The notes beneath the pieces are model-generated. The model was not told where the DNA came from. It ran no database searches and saw nothing but the letters and a program-made list of their open reading frames with translations. A stretch of DNA of 64,000 nt from Rhexocercosporidium sp. MPI-PUGE-AT-0058 (taxonomy: Eukaryota > Ascomycota > Leotiomycetes > Helotiales), in NCBI GenBank assembly GCA_020746875.1, contig JAGTJL010000005.1:2046001-2110000 (forward strand), given 5' to 3'. Of the stretch, positions 21,840-34,196 are shown piece by piece. Numbering within the stretch: position 1 is the first letter of the stretch; the number at the start of each line of letters is the position of its first letter. The position numbers and the translations under genes are program-made.

Positions 21840-23279
21840 TCAAGGCCAAAGCCCCCACTCAAAAGGATCAACATACGGATAATCGCTCCTCATCCCCATA
21901 ATAACACTAAACTCGTCCCTCAGCAAATCACTGCCCAGATTCGCATACCCTCCTTTCCCCTCTGCCTCTCCCTTGCCCTCCCCACCGTCATCATTACCCT
22001 CTCTAAACATACTCAACTCATGCCTCCTCAACGCAACCGTCCACGGAAAACTAGAGTGAGCCACCCCAATAAAGAAACTAGCTTTGAACATAATCAAGAA
22101 GTCCACCAAGGCCTGCTGATCGAAAGACATTTTCTCCAGCCGAGCGAGGTCGAGTGGTGGGAGGAGTGTGCCTTTCGTCACGACTGTGATATTCCTTTCG
22201 CCACCGCCTACTTCCTTCAGACGTTTGCTCAAATACTCATCAAACCTCTCAACGATCCCCTGATCCCCGCAAGCCACATAAACAACCCGCATCCCACTCC
22301 TCACTACCTCCTTAACAACTTCCTCAAACTGCCTCTCCATCGCCGAAAATGTCCACCCCTCCTCCGGACTCCACGCCTCAACAGCATCCTTCTCGAGCCT
22401 AAGATGTGCGCCGAAGAACGCATTGTCATTAATAGCTTTCCCTGGATCTATCGGGAGAGAGAACTGTTGTTGCATTTGCAGAAGGACGCGTGCAGCGAGC
22501 GCGCGAGCGTCCGAGCGGAAGGAGAGGATTTTACCGAATTCGGAGGCGAAGGCGAGGGTGTCCTTGTGGACTGGGTATTCGAGGTACGCCTGGCCGATTT
22601 GGACGTGGATCGGTTCCGAGGGGTTAATAACTTTTCCTTGGTCATTGAGCCAGGAGTCGAAAGAAGCACGCCACGAAAGAGGATCGCTCAGGCCCGTTCG
22701 AGGATGATTCGGCTCAAATTGATCACCAACAAGCGCCAACGGCTGCCCAGCTCTATTCTCATACGAAGGGAAATCCTTCGCATGGTTATACAGTCTCATG
22801 CCTGGACACGCACGCGTGAGATGCTCGATGAAGATTTCGCGGTCAAAGAGGTATTCTAGAGGCGCGTCATTACTGGTCTCGATATCAGAGATGTCTTTCG
22901 GGTTCCGCTTCGCCATCGACGGGATGACGAGCGCGCCTCCGCCGTGCATAGCGTAGCGGATGCATTTCAAGATCTGGTTGCGCACCATGCCGACGCCACC
23001 ATGTTGGTCTTCACAGCTGAAGAGGAGACCGGGGCGAAAGTTGGAGAGGTGAGTTGTGCAGACTGAGTGGATAGGTGTGTAGTCTATTGGGGAGGGGAAT
23101 TCGATAGATATGGCGTGGTGGAGGAAGATGCTGTCGTCGCCGGCTTGGAGCTCGAGGCTGGGTTGGGGTTCATAGAAGAGGTCTGGGCCGCGAATGTTAT
23201 ATAGAGATGCCCAGATGATTATTAGGACCGCTGCGAGGCCCAAGGCAACAGTTGCATCTCCACGGTCTTGTAACAGCAT
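21840..23279 (-). CDS. O-fucosyltransferase-like type II membrane protein
   Basis: This is a single-exon gene of 479 residues. A short cytosolic tail is followed by one membrane anchor (about residues 11-27, VALGLAAVLIIIWASLY), so the protein is probably Golgi-lumenal. In the catalytic part I see GGVGMVRNQILKCIRYAM near 93, FGAHLRLEKDA near 284 (Arg in a GxHLR-like motif, as in the GT65/GT68 O-fucosyltransferase fold) and FFIGVAHSSFPWTVALRRH near 405, a typical C-terminal acceptor/donor loop. The family is broad in fungi and often misnamed in databases. The substrate is unknown. The 840-bp open frame on the other strand at 22020-22859 is a shadow. The name rests on these motifs, not on an alignment. 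Confidence 0.6.
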   Translation of the reverse strand: MLLQDRGDATVALGLAAVLIIIWASLYNIRGPDLFYEPQPSLELQAGDDSIFLHHAISIEFPSPIDYTPIHSVCTTHLSNFRPGLLFSCEDQHGGVGMVRNQILKCIRYAMHGGGALVIPSMAKRNPKDISDIETSNDAPLEYLFDREIFIEHLTRACPGMRLYNHAKDFPSYENRAGQPLALVGDQFEPNHPRTGLSDPLSWRASFDSWLNDQGKVINPSEPIHVQIGQAYLEYPVHKDTLAFASEFGKILSFRSDARALAARVLLQMQQQFSLPIDPGKAINDNAFFGAHLRLEKDAVEAWSPEEGWTFSAMERQFEEVVKEVVRSGMRVVYVACGDQGIVERFDEYLSKRLKEVGGGERNITVVTKGTLLPPLDLARLEKMSFDQQALVDFLIMFKASFFIGVAHSSFPWTVALRRHELSMFREGNDDGGEGKGEAEGKGGYANLGSDLLRDEFSVIMGMRSDYPYVDPFEWGLWP

Positions 23280-24127
23280 GAGGCTCAGTTGTTGATAGCA
23301 AGAGCGAAAAAAAAACGAGGGAAAGATTGTCCTTCCAGAAAGGTAAGAGAAGGTAACTAAGGTATGGTGAGATAATCTAAAAAAATAACTAAGCTTTTGC
23401 TACAGACTACTGTATGGTAGCGAATGGTTTGTTTCCGATATGAAACTATTCGAGGTTCGACGTTGTGTCGACGGCCAATTGAAATCGTTCGCAAGGGGGA
23501 GGATGCTTCAGACCGTGCGCTGGCTCGGCTGGGGTTCGGGTGATCTGAGGATCTGACAAGCTCGGTGCTCTGATTAGAGTCGTTAGGGTTTCTTCTGATG
23601 GAAGCTTCCGGTTTGGGTGTTTCCTTGGATAGGTGGATTGTATGAGACGTAAATGTCATGATAGCTTGAAAGTCAACGTTGAGCTTCAAATGATGTAAAC
23701 AGATAAAAGAAAGATATTTGATAAGGACAAAGACAAATACAACGACAGGAAAGAGAAAAGCCCACTTGGGATACATAAACCTTTAGACGACAGCAACTCG
23801 AAAGTGACAGAACAAATTCTCTGCCACGCGATCATCAAGCGGGCTCCTTTCAATGTATTCCACTATACATGCAAGCTGTAGCTGCGCCTTTATGCAACGA
23901 CCAAAACATCGGTCTAGTAAACGATCTACATGGTCCCATCTAGGACCTACCAAGCAGCCAATGTAGCTTCGATATTGTCCGTATCTATCCAGCCTGTATC
24001 CATGGCAGGTACCTTAAACGCCTCGATTAAATGCAGATGTACCTCCGGAAATGCAAGATCCGTTCTTCGATCTTATCCTATCTTACCGTATCATGCTGAA
24101 ATTCCTGTCATTATCGTGGCCCACTTT
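23280..24127. other. Spacer between fucosyltransferase-like gene and histidine kinase
   Basis: The region contains the fucosyltransferase-like promoter and the 3' end of the histidine kinase. A 139-codon open frame on the minus strand (23776-23357), beginning with a hydrophobic stretch, is the only coding hint, and I do not recognise it. No RNA gene or repeat was seen. Confidence 0.4.
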
Positions 24128-27100
24128 TCATTCCCAAAATGAATAACCTGCTGTGTTGTGCTTGTCTGTAGATGCGATGCTAAGTCGCTCTTTCATCTTT
24201 ATTAGTAGGTCGCTGACCATAAATGGCTTCGACATCACGGAATCCTGTCATGGTCAGCAAAACTCCTAGTATTGAAGGATTTGGGCTACGTACAATTCCA
24301 CTCGCAATCGCCGTCTCAATCTGCTCGTCTCTCGCATTCGCGGTAGTGGCGATAATCTCAACATGTCGTGTGATCTTATTCTCGGTCTCAAGCTTCCGAA
24401 TTTCTCGACTGCATGTCAACCCATCCATTACAGGCATCTGCCAGTCCATCAGGATGATGTCGAGATGCTTCGGCTCGGCCGGTTTCTCGAACCATATGTC
24501 GCTCTTGCGTAGCATATCTAATGCTTCTATGCCATGATTCGCTACGTAAACAACGCAACCAGCTTTGACTAACTGCTTCTGTACGATTTGCTGGTTGACG
24601 AGATTGTCTTCCACTAGAAGCACATGAATCTTGTTGAAGTCGACCACTGGAATTTGAAATGCCGATGACATTGATCTGGATCGAATTGGTAAAGACACTT
24701 GGGCATTTTTAGGTGTCGATACGCCATGTTGCTCGGTGCGCCGAGATTTGACGTAGAATGCGAATGTACTGCCCTTTCCTGATTGGGATGACACACCGAT
24801 TTCGCCGGATTGTTTTTCGGCGAGTCTCCCAGAGAGAAACAGACCAAGGCCCTAGATTTAGCCTATTAGCAATGCATTCCATGGTTTGCAGATGTGATAA
24901 AAATTCGTGGAGTCCTCAAGGGAGGGCTATCTTGACGAATTTAACGATCACTTACAGATCCACCGTACTTGATTGACGTCCTGGCGTTGGCTTGTTTGAA
25001 ACGACCAAAAAGCTTTTTGATTTCATCGTTTGTCATACCGATGCCGGTATCAGTGACGGATATCGTGAAGTATAAGGGCTCTCCAAGACCCCACTCCGGA
25101 TGCTCTGTCAAATCTTCCACTTCCCGATGATTCGGTGCCCATTTGATATCATTTGAAAATGAATCCCTTGGGGTTGAAGAAGTGACTCCGTATTCCACCT
25201 CAATCTTGCGGCTGCTTTCCGCTTTTGTGAATTTGATCGCATTCGTCATCAAATTAATGAAGATCTGCTGCACTCGGGATTCATCGCAAAGTATCCAATC
25301 ATCATAGTGATTTCCAAGAGATGGATGTGCTTTGGTTTTGATGGTAATGTCATGAGAAAGCAGCTGGGACTCGAACATTTTCATCCACTTGTCTACTAGC
25401 TCAGGAACCTGTACTGGCAGTGGGGAGACGGATAGCATTGTGTACTCCAGCTTCGAGAGGGTCAATACGTCATCCACAATCCTCTTTTGGTGCTTTGCGC
25501 ACATGAGAATTGTTTCCGCATTGTCGATGTTCCCTTTCAAGGCACCGATGAGTTCAGACTTTGTAGGATCGTTGCCATCAGATGCTGGAAACGAGGTAAT
25601 GATTGTCTCAGCCAATTGAAATATTGCAGAGAGGGGATTTCGTAATTCGTGAGAGACGAAATCAATGAACTCTTCCTGCTGACGTTTCGCTTCCTGGGCT
25701 GCAGCAGCCTTGCGAGCCTCGGATGCTTCGGCCCATTTGAAAGCAGACACATCTGTTGTGAAAGCCATGAGGGACTTCAGTCTCCCTTCTTCTACTACCC
25801 GAAAAGCGTGGATAAGCACAATTGCAGGTTCAGGATCTCCAGATGGCGGAGTGAACATCCTTTTGAGACGCATCTCGGTTGAAATTCTAGCTTCTCCCTG
25901 AACTAAACGTTTCCAGTTGACCATGGCTTTGGCTTGATCTTCTTCAATGAATACATCCATGAATGAAAAGGGGTATTGAAATTCTTCTGCCCGAGGGTGC
26001 TCAGTCAGTCGATAGTATTCGTCGTTCGCCCAAATCAAACTACCATCGACAGCAATGTACTGCATACCTACCGATGCATTTTCGGCCATATAGCGAATTT
26101 GCCTCATACGGTCAGCAAGTTCTCGTTGGAGGCTCGCTTCTCGCTTCCTAGTCTCCTCTGCACTCAGGATAGAACCAGCAATCGAGGATATCTTGGATCT
26201 CAGATCTTGCATGAACTGGTAGTAGTCGTCATCAACAGGTCTCCGAGGATTTGATCCAACAACGAGAAAGCCGAATAGTCGTCCGGGGTCCGAAATCGGG
26301 AGAATCGTTATGAACTTGCTTGGCTCTCCGAATCCACTCCACTTGATGCCATCAAAGGTCTCGTCGGTTGGGACTGTGATCATTTTCCACCGAGCTTTTC
26401 GCAAAAGTGGCATGAGTCCAATGTCGCTGCTTATGTCTGCTGCTTCGACTTTTAATGGATGATCCTCCGGGAACCCAATATTACCCCGCAAGAACAGAGG
26501 GCATGATCCAGGTATTGTGTCGTCCGCTTTGTATATCATAGCCATGGGGAAGTCCCAGGGATTTTCATTCAACATCGGCAAGATATGGCTTGCTAACCTT
26601 CGTTTGTCCTCTGCTGGTGGAACATGTAGCCCATTGAGCGTAAGCCGTCTCCTTTCGTTGATCTTCGCTTTCGTGACTTCGTGAACGGAATTATAGAATC
26701 CCTCAACCTTTCCAGTACCGCCTCGAAGAGGAACGAAATTTCCCGAAAAGAAAGCCTCTTCTAAAAATCCGTTTCGCTCCACAAACATCTCCATCTCGTT
26801 CAAAACAGATGCCCAGCCAGAAATCTCGGCTTGACTGAAGACTGGTTGTATGTGATGCCATATCTCTGGAAAGCCTTCTTGGAATGTCGAGCCCATTAGA
26901 TTCGGGTGTGTCTTGCCGGCTAGAGGGACAAATGCTTCGTTGTAAATGGCGACCTGGTGCGGACCCCTAGAGTTGCCTGTCAGAAACTAAACCTCGCAAT
27001 CTCTTGTATATGTAAGCCCTACCAGTAGACACATGCTGCCCTTGAATCTGCGAGTACCATGAAGGTAGATTGCTTCAAGGCACTACTCCATTGCGCCAAA

Positions 27101-27489
27101 GGCCCAAGATGACTCGCAGCCCAGTTTCTCCCCTTGAAAAATCGAGTATGTGCGGAATCCGGGATAAGTGCTGTCCAGTTGTCTCCTTCGAAAGGCGAGA
27201 GGGGAGGTTTGGCATTGGAAAGCGATGGTTGAAGAACGCTGGAGGGAGGGGAAGTTCCCGTAGCAACGACTGTCTTGGAGGAGGTGACCTGGACCAGCTG
27301 CTCAGCTCGGGGATCTTGCTGAACATCCTGCGCTGGGTTGTGAGTGGAATTCCTTGGTCCAGACTGTTGTTCTTGTGCTTGATCCTGTTGACCATGGCTA
27401 GCAGCAGAACCGCGCATGCTGCCGCTGCCCTCGTCTTCCACTTCCTTCACACGTTTGCGAGCTGACCATACCCAGTCCAGCAGACACAT
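24128..27489 (-). CDS. Hybrid histidine kinase with PAS and receiver domains
   Basis: This is a fungal hybrid sensor kinase: it autophosphorylates on His, passes phosphate to its own receiver Asp, and then via Ypd1 to Skn7/Ssk1. Four exons (27489-27023, 26966-24956, 24851-24294, 24244-24128) give 1050 residues. Residues 1-105 are disordered. A PAS-like block around 120-250 opens with WAASHLGPLAQW and VYWGP. A second PAS lies around 440-560 (AENASVGMQYIAVDGSLIWAND). HisKA has the phosphoacceptor His595 in SHELRNP. The HATPase has NLMTNAIKFT, DTGIGM and GGSGLGLF (the last spans the third exon junction). The receiver has VEDNLVNQQ, Asp962 in LMDWQMPVMDG and a C-terminal SKPF. No transmembrane segment was seen. 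I cannot assign the fungal group without alignment. Confidence 0.9.
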
Positions 27490-29900
27490 AAGTATAGCAT
27501 GGGCCCTAGGTGTCTTGGTGCGTCGAGTACAGTCGACCTCGACTTAGAGTGTTAGGCAGGGGGGGTTGAATGGAAACGACGCGGTGTGGAGGGGAGATCG
27601 ATCGAATCAGATCAGACCAGACAGACCAAGTCAAAGTTCGGTTTCTGACGCCGCCGATGTCATTGTCTAGGGCAAGGGCATGCTCGAAGGATGGTGGACG
27701 ATGGGACTATTGTTGATGCTGAGGCCAGGCACGCGACGGAAGTATATTGAATGAGGCTCACGGACAAGGCAAGGCATGGCAAGGGGGAGATAGGATGACA
27801 GGACAGGACAGGACAGGACAGGACAGGACAGGACGATTCCGCCGGCGGGTTCGAGGAGGGCGACTCCGACCACCACGACGACGACCACGAGCGGACCACG
27901 ATGACGGTAACCTCATTCAGGCAAGGTGGGCATGGGCTCGCTCGCCCGCTCGCATGGCATGGCGCCATGTAATAAGGAAGGAGCAGCCACCCAAACAGGT
28001 TTAATGCGGTTCTGCCGCATTGGACCCTGCGGCGAGGGCGAGTTCTGCCATCCATGTGGGAAAAGTGCGTCATCATACATCGGCGGTGCGGCCGCTTCCC
28101 GACAAATGGGTCCGCCAGGAGATCGCTTCCGCTCGAATCGGCTGGCTCACTTCACTTCTTCCTACAACAACAACAACAACACTAAACATTAGATTCAAAT
28201 TAAAACAACACTTTGGTTCTGACACTCTTTATGGTCATCAGTGAAAAAGAACAAAAAACGGATGGCGATGATTGTGGCATTTGAAGAACTGGCCAATCCT
28301 CCAGCCATCCAGCTCATCCGGCCTTCCATGGTGAAGTCAGCGGCTGACGCTTTTTTTTTTTGGTCTGTCGTACGACTCACAGATTCAGACTTCCTAGACA
28401 GATCTTGGCGAAGTAGGACCTGATTGGTCCGCAATTCTATTCCGAACACAGGATTGGTCTAAAAGATATACCTTGGTTGGAATACAACCCACACCACCTT
28501 CACCACAGTGTAGCAGCCCAGGAAAGAAACCCAAGTTAAGATCTACGCTTCTTGATCCACGGCGTCTGAAACTCTACACTGGCTACAGCAAGCAAGCCCG
28601 CATCGTAATTGGTACCCCGGGATTTGAGATACCTATCTTGCAAAGATTTGATATACTCCCACACTGGTTGGTCATACAAGGGGGATGTCGTCCTTGCAAT
28701 GATCACGACAGGCGAAGATATTGTACAGTACGCCTGAGGAAGTTACTCTCTGCACTCGGTCGATCTGGGCAGGTCTGGACTTCTCTCCACGCGGGAAGCG
28801 GTATTTTAATGACGACTGCATGCTCAATTCCAAACTTCGAGGGGTGAAGTGGCTTATTGACTTGTGTTACAGCGGCAAACCTAAAGTTTGGAAGTATGCC
28901 TGTACAACACGACAATCGAATCCAGTCCACGAAATCCTAGTACCCAACATCCGAGGAAACTTCAAAGCTGAATATTGCAAGCGCGTTCGATCTCGTCTTC
29001 GAATCCCTGTTTCAATTGCAATTGGTGCTTGTCTGCTTCTTGTTTTGGTTTCTTTGAAAAGCACAGTTGGATCTCTACAATTTTCTAACCCTGGTTGCCT
29101 CTGTCGTCATACATTTGGAGCCAGCGCTCGAGACAGAGTTTGCGACTGAGGAGGATGTTGCTTTCCTTGCGATGCAGGTGAGCTCCATCCATACTCGCGG
29201 ATTGACCGAGCGAGATGAGCTGTGCTCGGTCGTGCAGAAGTGACCGTTGAATACTCTCATGGGAGTATTGGTGCTGTACAATATGACCAGTCTATGAAAT
29301 ACGTGATATTTAGTTACTTACGTGAATCACTGTTCCTGGATAGGCAGATCCGTAAATTTAGACACGAAGATCTCCTTGTGCCATTCTATATCTCAAAATT
29401 TCAAGAGCCTGCTCCTCTTCACTTGCAATTGCTGGCTTCTCTTTCGGAGAATTGTATTTTGCGAGGCAATAGAGTCTGTGCTTCATACTTATCCAAGACG
29501 AGAGAATGTGATAAGAGTTCTCGGGTTCAGGAGTATGTATGAAGCTGTCGTTAGCGCTAAAAATTGACCGCCGCAACGACAGCGACAACGATGACTTTCA
29601 GACATTAGATTAGGTATCTGGACTTCAATTTCCGGAGGAAAATGATGAATTCTCTCGGTTCAGAAGTCAGTCGGGCTAGCAATGTTTACGGTAAAATCAT
29701 GTACACCATTGTGAGAGTCACATCATCAACACTTCTCCCTCAGGTCGCAAATGCGAGAGAACTAGCAGCATAGACTTAGAAGCCAAGTACCGCAACGTAA
29801 GCTTTAGCGTGATCTATATACCCGTCGGAATTTTTCTACACCATGCATACGATCGCCGATTCATGAACGCCACCCTCAGCCACGAGGGAGCGCCGCCAGA
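27490..29900. other. Accessory spacer, 2.4 kb, with weak coding signals
   Basis: This stretch holds the kinase promoter, a GGACA microsatellite, an (ACA)n run at 28164-28180 and a T10 run near 28351. Open stretches on the plus strand at 28473-28847 and 28721-29149 (one with a hydrophobic IPVSIAIGACLLLVLVSL segment) look protein-like but have no start or splice logic that I can defend. They may be relics of a membrane-protein gene. No RNA gene was recognised. Confidence 0.35.
27797..27834. repeat. GGACA pentanucleotide microsatellite
   Basis: Six perfect GGACA units lie at 27801-27830, with degenerate units at both edges. It sits about 300 bp upstream of the histidine kinase start. Confidence 0.9.
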
Positions 29901-31069
29901 AATCATCTTAGCCGAGCCCACAAAAAATCCCGAGGAGGCTGTGAAACCTGCAAGGCACGTAAAGTAAAGGTAAGCAAGCTTCTCGCTGCATCATGCACAC
30001 TAAAAAGTAGACTCAAGTGACCCAGCTAACTGTCCAAAGTGCGATGAGACTCGTCCGGCTTGTTAGAACTGCTCTTGCCGCTGTCCTGACCTTCAATTTA
30101 GCGACTATTCCCTCCGTCTTGGACAGCGTAGTAAAGCCCCAAACATCACTCCACGATTCGTGAAAATAGTTACCAAATCAAATTCAATCCCAGGCTCGAA
30201 TACAAGCTCCTCCCCGCCCTCGATTAGTGGCATAAATGACCACCCAATAGGCATAAAAACAGGCACCGCGAATCGACGCTTAGAAATGTCTCTCTCCTAC
30301 ACCACTTTACGACCAGAACGAGCCAATCCTCCCCACTGCCAGGACTACCAATACACACCATCTCTGGACTAGCACCGTATCCCAGCTAGGTGTCGTATCA
30401 CCTCGTGCTCGAAGGTCTAATGGCCTTCTCAGCACTGCACTTGCAAACACTCTGTCCTAACGACGCCTCCATCTCCACATCATCCGCACACTACATATCC
30501 AAGGCTATCTCCCGCCAACGCCTGGCCGTAAGCCAGCTATCCAAATCAGGCCCCGGCGAAGTCTTCACCACAGCTCTATTCATCTTCCACCATACCTGGC
30601 TAACCGAAAACACCACCTCAGTTAGCGAAAGCCCCTAATACCTCCGACGAAAACATACCACCTCGCACGAGCGTCGAAGTAACTGTTCCTTTCCCTTCTC
30701 GAAGGCCAATTAGACATCTACTGTTCACGCGTCGATTTGATCAAAGCAAACCGTCCACATCCAAGTATATTAATCGAGACCGGACTGGTAGACATCGCAC
30801 TCGTTTTCACTGCCCTAGAAACCCACGCTGTACACCTCGCATCCGATCATGCGGTCTTGAGACAAGCATTACAGACAGTGGAAAACATTATCAACATCTT
30901 GGTAGGTCCAACAACTTTCCCCATCGCGCAGAACGTGCTGGCTTTGTTACCGTTGCAGACTAGTCATCGGTTTGTGTGGTTGGTCGAGGAGGATCCGTTT
31001 GCTATGGCTGTCCTGACGGGGAATTTCGCGCTCATTCATGTGGCAAAGAAGGTGCAGCGCATTTGGTAG
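29901..31069 (+). pseudogene. Zn2Cys6 transcription factor, decayed
   Basis: This is a relic of a fungal zinc-cluster regulator. The first exon encodes HLSRAHKKSRGGCETCKARKVK, then an intron (GTAAGC...CCAAAG), then CDETRPAC followed at once by TAG (30064-30066) where Lys or Gln is expected, then NCSCRCP: all six cluster cysteines remain around a stop. More stops lie at 30370, 30636 and 31067 (TGG to TAG in RIW-stop-MHG). Downstream pieces GLMAFSALHL, ALFIFHHTWL and FAMAVLTGNFALIHVA match the fungal-specific regulatory domain of UPC2-like factors, but in changing frames. The true 5' end is unclear. Several stops fit C-to-T or G-to-A change, as RIP or drift would give. Confidence 0.75.
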
Positions 31070-31265
31070 ATGCATGGTACTGAGAGGCAGAGTTGGCGAG
31101 AGGGTATGTTAGGTGGATTAGTGGGTTGATGAGGAGGGGGTTCGAGTGTTCGGTGGATTGACCGATGGATGTTTGTGAGGGGAGGATTATGTATGATGTG
31201 TAAGAAGTGAGTTGCATGCTGGGTCATGAAATGGGAATGAGTGCTAGAGTGGGTAATTGGCATTG

Positions 31266-32431
31266 TTAGGAGAAGCTCTCTCCTACTACTATCGCGATGC
31301 CTAGGATGGCAAATGCCATGAACAACCCGTTGACCCTGCCAACGTGACCACCCGATGCCGTGATAGAAGTCGATATAGGAGCACCAGACGCAGAGCCAGA
31401 GCCAGAAGGAGATACCACAAAGGGCGTGGTACTAGCTGCAGCCATCACCGAATCAGTCAAAACAGACCGTGACTCGACCGCTTCTGACGCCTTTGAAGAA
31501 ACGGTCGAGGTAGTCAACACCACAACCGGCGAAGCCACAGTCGCTGCCACCACCTTCGTCGCGGAAGCTCCACTTCCCGTCAAAACTACCGTACTCTTCA
31601 TCCTCGTCTCACTCCCACTCCTACTCATACTCCCACCATCCCCAGTCGTAGTATAAACACCAACACCAACCGCCTTCATCACACCCGGCGTATGCGTCAT
31701 CAACGCCCTTGAATCCGTCACCAAACTCACAGACCGGAAGAATCCTTTTGCCGCATCGCCCGTATACGTCAGCGCTTCAGTCGTGGTGACCTTTGCCGAA
31801 GGGGGAGTATTGTCTGATACACCTGTTGCAAGGCAGCCCATGGATGTCGTGCCACGGAGCGCACAGTCGAGTATAAATGTCCTGTAAAGCATTAATTAGA
31901 TTTGTCCAGTCTAGATTGGAGGTGGGTGTAGAGCTAAAGTGATGGATGAGAGATGAGGGGAAGGGAAGAGAATGAGGGCAAGTACTGTGTAGACGAAGCA
32001 GTTGGAGCCACGAATGCGAAATGTAAGGTTTTTGGTCCTTCAATCATCGTAAATGGCTGCTCGAACTCGCAAGATGAAGTCTCGGTGCCGGTAGGGCAGG
32101 CGATGAGATACGTTGTTGCGTCATTTTTGTCCTGTATATTTTTTCCTGTTAATGATTTGCTCAAGAAACCTACACTAGGTATATACATATACCTAGGATA
32201 TCGGGCAAAGGGGGAAGAAGGTTATAGGTATACAGCAAGAAGTTGATAATATAGACTTACACTCGCAAAGGGGAACGCAACAACGGGGTACGCAAGATTG
32301 AACAGATTCGCCGTCGTAGCAGGTAAAGGGGCAGTCGTAGATGATGTCGCATTCACTGCAACACCAGGAATAAGGAGTGCGAGAAGAAGATGAAGAAGAG
32401 AATTTAAGGATAGTGGGGTGGACAGGAACAT
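31266..32431 (-). CDS. GPI-anchored Ser/Thr-rich cell-surface protein
   Basis: Three exons (32431-32261, 32131-31986, 31881-31266; introns of 129 and 104 bp) give 310 residues. The first 28 residues form a signal peptide (a Leu-rich core, cleavage near GVAVNA). The conserved N-terminal domain has paired cysteines (IACPTGTETSSCEF, LDCALRGTTSMGC) and the block FTMIEGPKTLHF. From about 150 to 280 it is Ser/Thr/Val-rich, as in O-glycosylated cell-wall stalks. The end, GLFMAFAILGIAIVVGESFS after ASGGH, fits a GPI attachment signal. The domain recurs in ascomycetes without a known role. The upstream in-frame open stretch to 32599 is leader sequence and is not needed for a signal peptide. Confidence 0.72.
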
Positions 32432-34196
32432 CTCGTTCCTAGATCCTGTTAGGATGCATGCATGTACCAGTTTCTGTAAACAACATAAACAAGTGGAATG
32501 AATCAGAGAAGTAAGCTGGCAGAAAAGCAAGCAACGGAAGAAATGAAGCAAAGCAGGAAAGGAAAAGAAAGAGAGAAAACCCCCTAAAACTCTCTCCACA
32601 TCGTAGGGATATTAATCTTTATGATGAATGACTCGGCGATGACGGAGACGAAGCAATTTAGTTTTTTTTTAATTGATGCAGAAACATGGCGTAATTTCCG
32701 ACTTTCTCAGGCTTCAGGGGTTGGAAACATCATACCAGTGCGTAAGCGAGAGTGAGACGAGGGGTGATGGGGATGGGTCAAGGGATGATTCGCGGGGAAG
32801 CCTCGGAGAGTCTGTACGTCGTCATTTAACATTGTGTTTTGAAACGGATTGGAAGCTGCGAAAAGGAGGGGAAATTCGAGGGACTTTGAGGGAGGGACAC
32901 CTTCCCCCCATCTAACCCGGGATGGTTTTTATTTATTTTGCTGTTTTTAATGTACGGCGGCGCTTAATGCAGGACGAGCGAAAAAGTCAGGGTGTGAAGA
33001 CTCCAGACCCGGGAAATTGGCTCCGCTGCCGAGCGCTTGGTACTGTAAATTCAACCCCACAGTTGGAAGTTGAGATTGGAGATCTCTGCCGTTTGAACCG
33101 AAATTTGTCACATTTACGGAAGGGGTAAGGAGATTATATCTTCATTTCTTCCGGGTTTGGGTGATGGCCTGGTGATCTTGACAGCTGAGATGGTGTTGAC
33201 ATATGAGGTTCGAGTATGAGGTAGGCATGGTGAGAATTTGGATGGAAGGGGAAGCATGCATGAGACTTTTCAGTTAGTCAGCTACTTCCCCGGAGATGTT
33301 CTGGCGGGATTTATTGTAGTTATGTTGCCTGTTATTCAAAAAAGTGTTCCTCTGTGTTATTTCTTGCCATCCAATTATTTGATTCCTTGAGAAATTTGTT
33401 ATCAAAGTCTTCGCCAAATGAGTTAGACATTGCTCACGTTGGTCAGGCAGGTCTTTCCAGACTCACGCACACCAAAGCTCCAGTTGTTGGTTTGTAGGCA
33501 GAGATTGTGCGCAAACTTTCTTGTTCTCTCCAACATGTCTCAATTGAAATTCTTTCTCAAAAGTGCTATTCCTTACTTGAGGGAGAGAAAAATTCGCGGT
33601 TTCGTTGCTAAAATCATAACGTAGTGACGGATTTGCATCGAGTGATAAGTGGCCAAGTAATAGCTGGAGGTAATTCGAGTGCGCAACCCATTAAAAACAC
33701 TATGTACAGAGGAAATTTCCGTCCCTAACGTTTTCCTGCACGTTTTTTTACGCATTGTATTTGCTGATTGATTTACAGCAAGAAGAGGCATTAGCTCAAT
33801 CACCAAAACTCGCAAATTAATCGTCGACTTTTTCCAGGCTCAGCTCATGGGCTAATTGATATATTCGTAGATAGAAAGATTCCCAGCTTCTATATTAGTT
33901 ATTACTCCCAAACGTTTAAGGAATCTGCCGTGATGTTTCCACTTGAGACAAAAGCTTGACTTCTGCTCGCTAAATTACAGTGTTAAGAACCCTTAATTTT
34001 GCCCCCTACAGGAACCCCCTTTTCCTACGGTACTGGCATGAAGTAAGCGAGATGTAATCTTGCTAAGTCTTAGTTTGCAACCAGTCCATCCAAATTATCT
34101 CATCTCTGGAGAATAACACGGAGAAATATTGTTCTACAATCGCACGAACTTTGGCCATTTTAACCATTTCTGCCTTCATGTCACAACATCGTCGCA
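32432..34196. other. Spacer of 1.8 kb without recognised genes
   Basis: The left part is the promoter of the GPI protein gene, with a T10 run near 32664. Short open frames of 60-80 codons occur on both strands but show no splice continuity or family match. No repeats or RNA genes were seen. Confidence 0.45.

Noticed and set aside
22020..22859. 279-codon open frame on the plus strand
   Set aside because: It is fully antisense to the fucosyltransferase-like gene, has low-complexity Arg/Glu composition and no motif. It is a frame shadow.
27747..28192. Overlapping ORFs across the GGACA microsatellite
   Set aside because: They are translations of simple-sequence and promoter DNA; composition is repeat-driven.
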